Assembly: GCF_954871325.1 (NCBI RefSeq)
Contig: NC_088775.1
Coordinates: 27,505,561-27,569,560 of the forward strand
Direction of reading: 5' to 3'
From: Gordionus sp. m RMFG-2023
Taxonomy: Eukaryota; Nematomorpha; Gordioida; Chordodea; Parachordodidae
Length of the DNA stretch: 64,000 bases
The notes under the pieces were generated by a model. It ran no database searches and was not told where the DNA came from. It worked only from the letters and a program-made list of their open reading frames with translations. The translations under genes and the position numbers were made by a program. How positions within the stretch are numbered: position 1 is the stretch's first letter; the number at the start of each line of letters is the position of its first letter. Below are positions 57,871 through 64,000 of the stretch, in pieces.

Positions 57871-60004
57871 GTACTCTTAGTTATATATTTTTCGTTTTGC
57901 CCATCAAGAAAGATGGGTCATCATCATACTTTAAATTAGGAATATCTTATGAGGTGTGATTCACAAGTTTACCCTATTTTCTCCTAAATTTTAATATTTT
58001 TATAAAATATATTAATAAAGTATATTTAGTACTATATACATAAACTAATTACCCCTCAACCCCGTCATTCTTGAAGGGTTATTAGCCAATATATAAATAA
58101 ATAGCAATTCCATAAAATAACAATTTTAATATAAATTAAATCCAAAATAATTAATTTACTAAGCTTTTAATTAACCTTGTATCTTGTGTCCAAGAGTCAT
58201 TCTTTATAAACCTTTCTTCTCTGTTCTTAAGACAAATATAGTAATTGAAAATGGCTTAATTTTTTTCTAGTTAAATGCAGTATCTTAACCATTCTGCATA
58301 AAAATCTATCAGTATTTACTGTTCAGATTGGAATCGGTTGGTTGTGATTTTTAGTGGTTTTGAAATTTCAAATATCGTTATTATCTCTTTCCAATTTTCA
58401 GTCAATAAATAATCAAATTGTTCTGAAAAGAAATCTTCGATATTGGGTTTGAGTAAAATCAGCCTTTCTAACATATCATGGGTTGAATGCCATCGGTGGC
58501 AATCTAACATAGGCTTAGGTAGTTTCATATTTTTCATTAACATTTGATAAGTGTGATGTCTTAATTTTAGATGTAAGCTCTTAGTCTTTGAAAGAGTATC
58601 CCCAATGGGTGATAATTTTATTGCATCTTGAAGTACAAGCTGAAATGTATTATTCTGTATGTCATCGATTTCAAATTTATATACATTCACATTCATATTT
58701 TCATCATCTGTTGATTCACTCCTTATATAATAATCAATTTCAGGCTGCAAGAGCTTTATAGCTTTGATACAGAAGTAATTGTTTATATTTGTTTAATATT
58801 AATTTTAAATTTTTGTAAAGTTTTTAGTATTCGTTCATAAATTCTTCTGTACTTTTTTCGTTCAGCTCTACAATTCCAAGAGTTCTCAAAATTATATTGG
58901 ACTTTGATACAATTTGAATATTTATACCAAGAATTTATTGTCGTTGAACTGCATTAACGTTTAAACTTATTAGTTTTCCTTCTATCTCTCTTGATATTTT
59001 GTCTCTAATAGATTGGGCTGTTCTATTAATAGTTCATGATAAATTTTTTTTGTTAATAACTAAATTGAATCCAGATAAAAATGGATTTAAAATTCTTTGA
59101 AATCCTGAACTTCAATAATTGATAGAGGCTGATCATTTATAGTAACAAGTTCTATGTTAGAACTCTTCGAATCATTAGATGTTAGATTTATATTTATAGA
59201 TGCTTTTGGAAAAAGGTTTCTATATTAATTTTGGGTATTTTTGCAAATAACACTTCCTGATATTTTGTTTTTTCATTCAAATAATTTAGATATTCATAGT
59301 TGTGATTTCTTTCCAGATGTCTTTCTAAATTTGACAAATGATTACCAGACATTTTTAATTTGCAATATGAGCATGCTGATTTATTTTCTATTTTATCAGA
59401 GTAAAATGCTTCTTAAATATGATTTTATCTTTGATCTTAAATCTATATAAAAAATTGATCCATTGAGGAACATTTATTAAACTTTCAAATAAAAGAGTTA
59501 AATAGAATAAATTTTTTAAATAGCGATGATTTCATAGAATTAAAAAACAGATATATAAATTCAATTATTTATAATATGCACTTCATTAATATAAGGTAAA
59601 AATTAATCTGAACAAAAAATAAATGATTAGCATAATTTTATAAGTTTAACTGCCCTACATCTTTGTTTAACAAATTTTACGTTAGATTTTGAGAATTCTT
59701 TAAATTGCCAATATCCAATTTAATAATTTATACTTTGACTTGTTCACTTTCATTTTCCTCTAATTCATCTTTAAGAATAAGTTAAAAATTAAAAATATAT
59801 GGCGTAAATGAATTTAGTTATTTAAAATTAACACTCCAATAGGAATCTTTGAGAATGAATTTAAAAAATGGCGTAAATTAATTAAGGTGTTTAAAATTTA
59901 TTAACACTTCACTTAATTTGAAATTAAAAAATATTATAAAATCTCAATTAATTATTATTTGTATTTACAATTATGCTTAATATCTTAATATATGATTTTA
60001 AACA

Positions 60005-60240
60005 ATAAGTGAACCCGGTTGAACCCCGGTTCAAAAAAATTCCTGGGTTCGGTTCTAGGTTATGAAAATTTTATAAACGGGGTACAGATTCGGTTCGGGC
60101 TAAGATTTTTTTTCAAAAACCAGGGTTCGGTTCTAGGTTTTGAAAATTTTATAAACGGGGTACAGATTCGGTTCGGGCTCAGATTTTTTTCAAAAATCAG
60201 GGTTTTCTTTTCCCGGTTCGGTTCAAATTCCTGGTTTCAA
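60005..60240. repeat. Two-and-a-half-copy ~85-bp tandem repeat at the hAT end
   Basis: Units begin gggttcggttctaggtt and contain ttttataaacggggtacaga and ttcggttcgggctmag, at about 60045, 60124 and (partial) 60209. The open frame across it is a by-product. Confidence 0.8.
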
Positions 60241-60529
60241 ATGATTTTAATGAATCAGAAAATTTGAAAATTGATATGGATCGAAGATGTAAGGAATTTT
60301 AGGAATGTAATAAAAGTTCTTGAGAAGTAAAAAAGCTAGATGAGGAGGTAAATGTTTTTAAAAGGATGTAAGTTATGCGTCAGTGAAGAATTGATTGATG
60401 GATTCCAAACCGCAAACTATGGGGACGAAACGGTTGTATGAAAGTTATGGGTGAATGAGATGGAACAATATATTGGGTAGATCTCAATTTTTTTCTAGCA
60501 AATAAAAGTCCAATTCTGAAAGTGTTCTA

Positions 60530-61345
60530 ATGATGGCCAGTGCCTTTGCGGATCCCTTTTAGGGGCTCGTAGAATATTCTTTCATCAATGTACCAATTGT
60601 GCAATGGAAGATTACAATCGGCTGAAATGTTTTTGACCAATTTATTGATATTTAAATTAGTATATAGATATTGCTTACGTGCATCCTCTCACTTTCTCTT
60701 CTCACCCCTGGAGGCGGTTGCCTCTTTTTGCTGGGTTTTTGGACCTCTAAAAGTGAACTTACCTCGTGTGGCACGTCTTTTCTCCCGAAAGGGTCGGTCT
60801 GGGATGATCTTAATCTCTTCTGCCAACATGTAATGTTATTGGTAGGATAAATCTATGGCTTTCGCGGTTTGCTAGTTTCAGTTAATCGTGAGCGTTAGTA
60901 TTCTAACTCGTTCTGTAATGCGCATGTCGCATGTCCGCTCCTTCATGCATGCGTTTTACTATCATTTGTAGGTGTTTCATTTCGTATCTGTATCTTTCAT
61001 TTGCACGTTCGCTGACTTGTTTGGGGTGCCGATACGGGACCCATGATGGACCGTGCGATTGAGACTGATCGTAGGGGCCCTAGCGCACCTTGTAGTTGTC
61101 TCCGGGGGGACGGTTATTTTATTGATTTGTAAGGATAAAATGACGTTATTGCCGTCATTGGCATGACATGTCTATTCGATCAGATGGTCCTGCCGGTTGG
61201 TTTTCCATTTGTATTTCACTCACGGAAGGGCCCGTACCTGATACATCTGCCGGGAGTGATTAATTGTGAAGGGGAGCTTACATTGGTTGGTTCCCTTCCA
61301 GTGGGTGACTCTTCCTCGACGTCTGGACTTTTGTGGATGTTGATT
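60530..61345 (-). other. GC-rich island of unknown identity, coding-like on the minus strand
   Basis: About 815 bp with G+C near 45-50% by eye against about 20-22% around it. The edges are fairly sharp (about 60530 and 61345). On the minus strand, pieces read like coding sequence: EEIKIIPDRPFREKR and TRGKFTFRGPKTQQKEA (60830-60690), and an amphipathic RYRYEMKHLQMIVKRMHEGA near 60970-60920. They are separated by breaks. I recognise no family. It lies between decayed hAT segments. It could be a relic of a mobile or virus-like element, or of DNA with another base composition. The function is unknown. Confidence 0.6.
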
Positions 61346-61399
61346 TGACTATTAAAAATTCATGAATTTTTAAAGTGTTCACAAGATTTGTTAAAAAAA

Positions 61400-62475
61400 G
61401 GATGGAGCATATTGCTATAATATTTTCATCTTCAAATATTGTCCCAATAAACCAAGAATTATTAAATATTGATGTGGTAAACAAAATCTCATGTTCATTT
61501 GTTTAAAATTCTTCAATTTGATAATCAGCTGTAAAATGGTTGAATAGTAATAAGCTGTGTACATATGTTTATCTTCCTGCAAAATATCAAGCAACAATTG
61601 AAAATGCCTGAATGCCAGCTATAATAAAATCAATTATTAAATCATCTAAAGTGGTTGAGGTTAAAGTCTGAGGTCTCTTGGCAAAAATATCAGTAGGCGA
61701 TGAGCCTAGTTTAATATTTTCTTTAATAGTTTTATTCCCCTTCCCCTATTTTATTTTCATTAACAGTGTTAAATTACAATAGTAAATATTTATATAGTAT
61801 CTATACCCTTAAATTTTTTACAATGTTGCAAGTTGGGGTAATGCTAACTGAAATTTTTGTATTTTTTGGTAGACATGGCAAACATTTTACTATCAAAGAT
61901 TTGTTTTCTTTATTTTGAGACATATTTAAAAATATGCTTTATAAATTGACCATGGAGAAACAATGTCTGAACTTGTTCATTGATTATTACTTCTTCCTCT
62001 TCATCACTATTATGTAAAATAAAATTTTAAAATAGGTATAATAAAATAAAATTAACCAATTCCATTGAAAATAAAAATGGCAAATTCCTTGGATTGTAAT
62101 ATCAAAATTTATCTGGTTTATTGAAAACTCGGACATAATATTTAATGAATATTTATATATATTTTTGTTTTATATAAGTTTTAATATTATATATATATAT
62201 ATATATTTAATTTTTAATCATAGTAGTCTTAATATTTTTTAATATATATATATTTAAATTATATGCTCATATGAAATAAAATAAATTTTGCATTCAAGTA
62301 TTTTTATTTATAATATAAAAGAGCGTTGAATATAAGTATATCAAAATGTATCTTAAAAAGTATCTAAAAATAGATACAGATAAAATAATATCTAGATACA
62401 GATACTTAACAAAAAATCGATCTAAATACTGATAACACATTTTTATATCTAGATACATTAACAACTCTTTAATAA
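61400..62475 (-). mobile_element. hAT transposase N-terminal remnant
   Basis: Minus strand. About 62010-61820 gives a decayed BED-type finger region (HGQFIKHIFKYVSK; CLPCLPKNTK; PTCNIVKNLK). 61665-61600 gives TTLDDLIIDFIIAGIQAFSI, the start of the hAT catalytic domain (hxxFIxxxxQPFSIVE). The right end at 62340-62475 has tatctagatacagata words and aacaactct, a hAT terminus. The left end is lost at the GC-rich island. Confidence 0.7.
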
Positions 62476-62531
62476 TGTTTAAAAAATCAAAATATAGCTA
62501 CACAAATATGAATGTAAAATGATTTATTAAA

Positions 62532-63418
62532 CTATATTTTTTTAACCAGGTCATTCAATTTCCTGACTGCAGCCGTTTTTGACAAATTTTGAAGATCAGC
62601 AAATAAATCATATGCTTCAGCATCAAATAATGGTCTATTAACATGAATCAAGGGTTGATCCCAAAATGATCCAATATATACTCTGGGAAGTTCTGGTGTG
62701 TTAAGAACTTTACCCATACTCCACATCAAAGCTCTATTCCATAAACTCTCATTAATTGTTGTGCATCTACTCCATCTACTTTATTTAAAACTATTTGATT
62801 TTATCACCATAAGCCCATATAGACTCAATTCCACGTTTAGACTCATCTGATATATCTAATTTATGAGCATCAAATAAAAGAATAATGTGATCATAACATT
62901 CAGCAAACTATTCCCAAAATACCAGTAAAGTCTTAACCTCTGTCTACCCTTTTTTTACCTAATAATATACCAGGTGTAAATAATTGTTAAGGCTCTTAAG
63001 TACAGAATTATCAACAAGTGAACGAAATCGATTAAGAAATCCATTTCCAAACTTTGATAAAGGGCGAAATTGACGTTTAGAATCAACAACCAGGGCATTA
63101 CCTGAGATAAGTCTGAAATTCTCCATGCATTATGGCGATAAAAGAATCTGTTGTAGTTTCTGAACCTATTCTAATACCAGGAAAATCCTGCTCTAGAATG
63201 TACCTGATAAATGTTGTTTTACCAGTTGAGTATTGTCCAACTAATAAGACTATAGGTATAGCGTCAAAATCTGCATCTTCTGATGCCGACGAATGGAATT
63301 CATTAAATTGATATTCCTTCTCGAGTGGGAAAATTTTTTGTTTATATAATAATTTTAAACCTTCTGAGATACTTTCAAAAACTTCAGTATTCTTTTTCTT
63401 CTTTTCATCACGGGGCAA
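62532..63418 (-). pseudogene. EHD1: EHD/RME-1 family dynamin-like ATPase, truncated and frame-disrupted
   Basis: EHD proteins are ATP-dependent membrane-remodelling proteins of endocytic recycling. 63418-63110 encodes FESISEGLKLLYKQKIFPLE, VLLVGQYSTGKTTFIRYI (P-loop GQYSTGKT) and TTDSFIAIMHGE. Then GNALVVDSKRQFRPLSKFGN follows in another frame, and ILLFDAHKLDISDES, LNKVDGVDAQQLMRVYG and MWSMGKVLNTPELPRVYIGS follow down to 62532 (ALRKLND-like end). About six frame changes occur across 890 bp, several at A or G runs. No in-frame ATG precedes 63418 (the first codon used is TTG). The helical domain's second half and the C-terminal EH domain are absent. No intron is seen, unlike NAA20. Most likely a decayed copy; uncorrected indel errors in a real exon are the alternative. 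Confidence 0.85.
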
Positions 63419-64000
63419 ATATTTGTTAAAACATTTATAAAGTAAAAAATATTTATTATTTACAATAAAATAGAGGGATAAAAATATGGTTTGAATTTTT
63501 TGAAATTAATCAATAAGTGGGATAATATTAGAAAATAAATTTTATTTAAATGATTTTTTTGAAATAAATTTATTTCACTTATATAACCGAATTTAATTGG
63601 CCCATTTAATTGGCGATTGCACAACTTCCAACCCAGGAAGATGGTTTATCTTAATTTAGTTTCTTTATCATAAAAAAATATCCCACTTAGTTCGCTCTCC
63701 ACACCCTGTTCCTCAAAAATATATGCGTATAACTTAAAAAATAATTTGAAAAAAAGAATGTAAAAGTTAATAATTTTTTTAACTAAAACTATTGACTATA
63801 ATCCACATTTTTTTGGAAAAAAACCACAAATGTTTTCCAAAAATGAAATATAATCCAAAGTCTTAAAACAGAAGTGAAATTTTATATAATTACTATTAAC
63901 AGATCCATAAAATTACTAAATAATATAATATATTAAATAATTTTATAAAGTGAATTACTTTCATTTATTCTTCTTAATAAAAGTAAAATTTAATTATATA
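63419..64000. other. AT-rich flank; end of window repeats 36720-36960 inverted
   Basis: No upstream EHD exon could be recognised. 63790-64000 is a diverged reverse complement of 36720-36960 (for example gatccataaaattactaaat against atttaataattttatggatc), so a family of unknown type occupies the edge. Confidence 0.55.

Larger units (their letters stand above)
56432..60245 (-). mobile_element. BED-type hAT with an extensive transposase remnant
   Basis: Ends rich in gggttcggttc words (56432-56530, 60005-60240); exact TIRs and TSD not resolved, and the left end abuts the LTR fossil. Minus-strand transposase in order: BED finger (59400-59330, CSYCKLKMSGNHLSNLERHL then ERNH, CxxC...HxxxxH), core (59155-58870: LVTINDQPLSIIEVQDFK, ISREIEGKLISLNV, IILRTLGIVEL), and 58750-58316 (MLDCHRWHSTHDMLERLILL, the TRWNSTxxMLER motif with HRWHST). 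The dimerisation domain is missing. Frames change several times, so it is dead. A MITE-like inverted repeat (56994-57169) and Helitron-end fragments (57290-57870) lie in its 3' half. Confidence 0.85.

Noticed and set aside
60588-61348. Plus-strand frames in the GC-rich island
   Set aside because: The minus strand reads more like protein there; the plus frames look like antisense shadows.

Overview
This is an AT-rich (roughly 78-80% A+T by eye) eukaryotic chromosome segment, almost certainly from an animal. Three host loci are recognisable: the last two exons of an ISWI chromatin-remodelling ATPase (+, 2644-3560), a complete six-exon NAA20 gene for the catalytic subunit of NatB N-terminal acetyltransferase (+, 45292-53414), and an eroded, C-terminally truncated EHD/RME-1 membrane-trafficking ATPase (-, 62532-63418). 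The four intact small NAA20 introns are 40, 42, 76 and 150 nt, while the fifth is 7.3 kb and swollen by transposons. The taxon cannot be fixed from sequence alone. RTE-like LINEs, many hAT families (including a DUF4371/ZMYM-type one), Helitrons and Mutator-type MITEs fit an invertebrate with a compact ancestral gene structure and heavy transposon load. Most of the rest of the window is mobile DNA, often nested, and many of its boundaries can be fixed by target-site duplications or by empty paralogous sites inside the same window. Layout: 1-1370, 5' part of an RTE-like LINE (-). 1898-2393, hAT MITE. 2644-3560, ISWI C-terminus. 4343-5790, hAT with a transposase remnant. 6480-8530, two hAT transposase remnants. 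9414-12250, a Foldback-like element whose inverted ends are arrays of a ~14-bp repeat, with its empty site at about 20750. 12260-15270, degenerate repeats and a tandemly duplicated LINE reverse-transcriptase fragment. 15270-16604, a Helitron 3' part. 16605-20368, a hAT family copy carrying a hAT inside which sits another hAT. 21060-24971, hAT remnants and a hAT with a perfect TSD. 24985-26010, LINE RT. 26101-26468, a near-perfect 368-bp palindrome. 28400-34364, a duplicated block holding ~115-bp satellite-like arrays, the second copy split by a hAT. 34365-35118, a LINE endonuclease/RT junction. 36121-36441, a Mutator-type MITE. 37100-44543, a 7.4-kb hAT with a perfect 8-bp TSD containing a Mutator-type MITE, a DUF4371 hAT that itself contains a full-length Helitron with a foldback MITE inside, and another foldback MITE. 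45292-53414, NAA20, whose last intron holds a 5.9-kb hAT with a rearranged Ty3/gypsy fossil inside. 53760-54470, a LINE C-terminal fragment. 54596-56431, a second broken LTR-retroelement fossil. 56432-60245, a BED-type hAT. 60530-61345, an anomalous GC-rich island of unknown origin. 61400-62475, hAT remnant. 62532-63418, the EHD remnant. Only NAA20 looks like an intact gene wholly inside the window. ISWI continues beyond the left edge. No operon-like or multi-gene host system is visible. The structurally most interesting items are the Foldback-like element, the complete Helitron in its nest, the foldback MITEs and palindrome (candidate small-RNA sources), and the GC-rich island.
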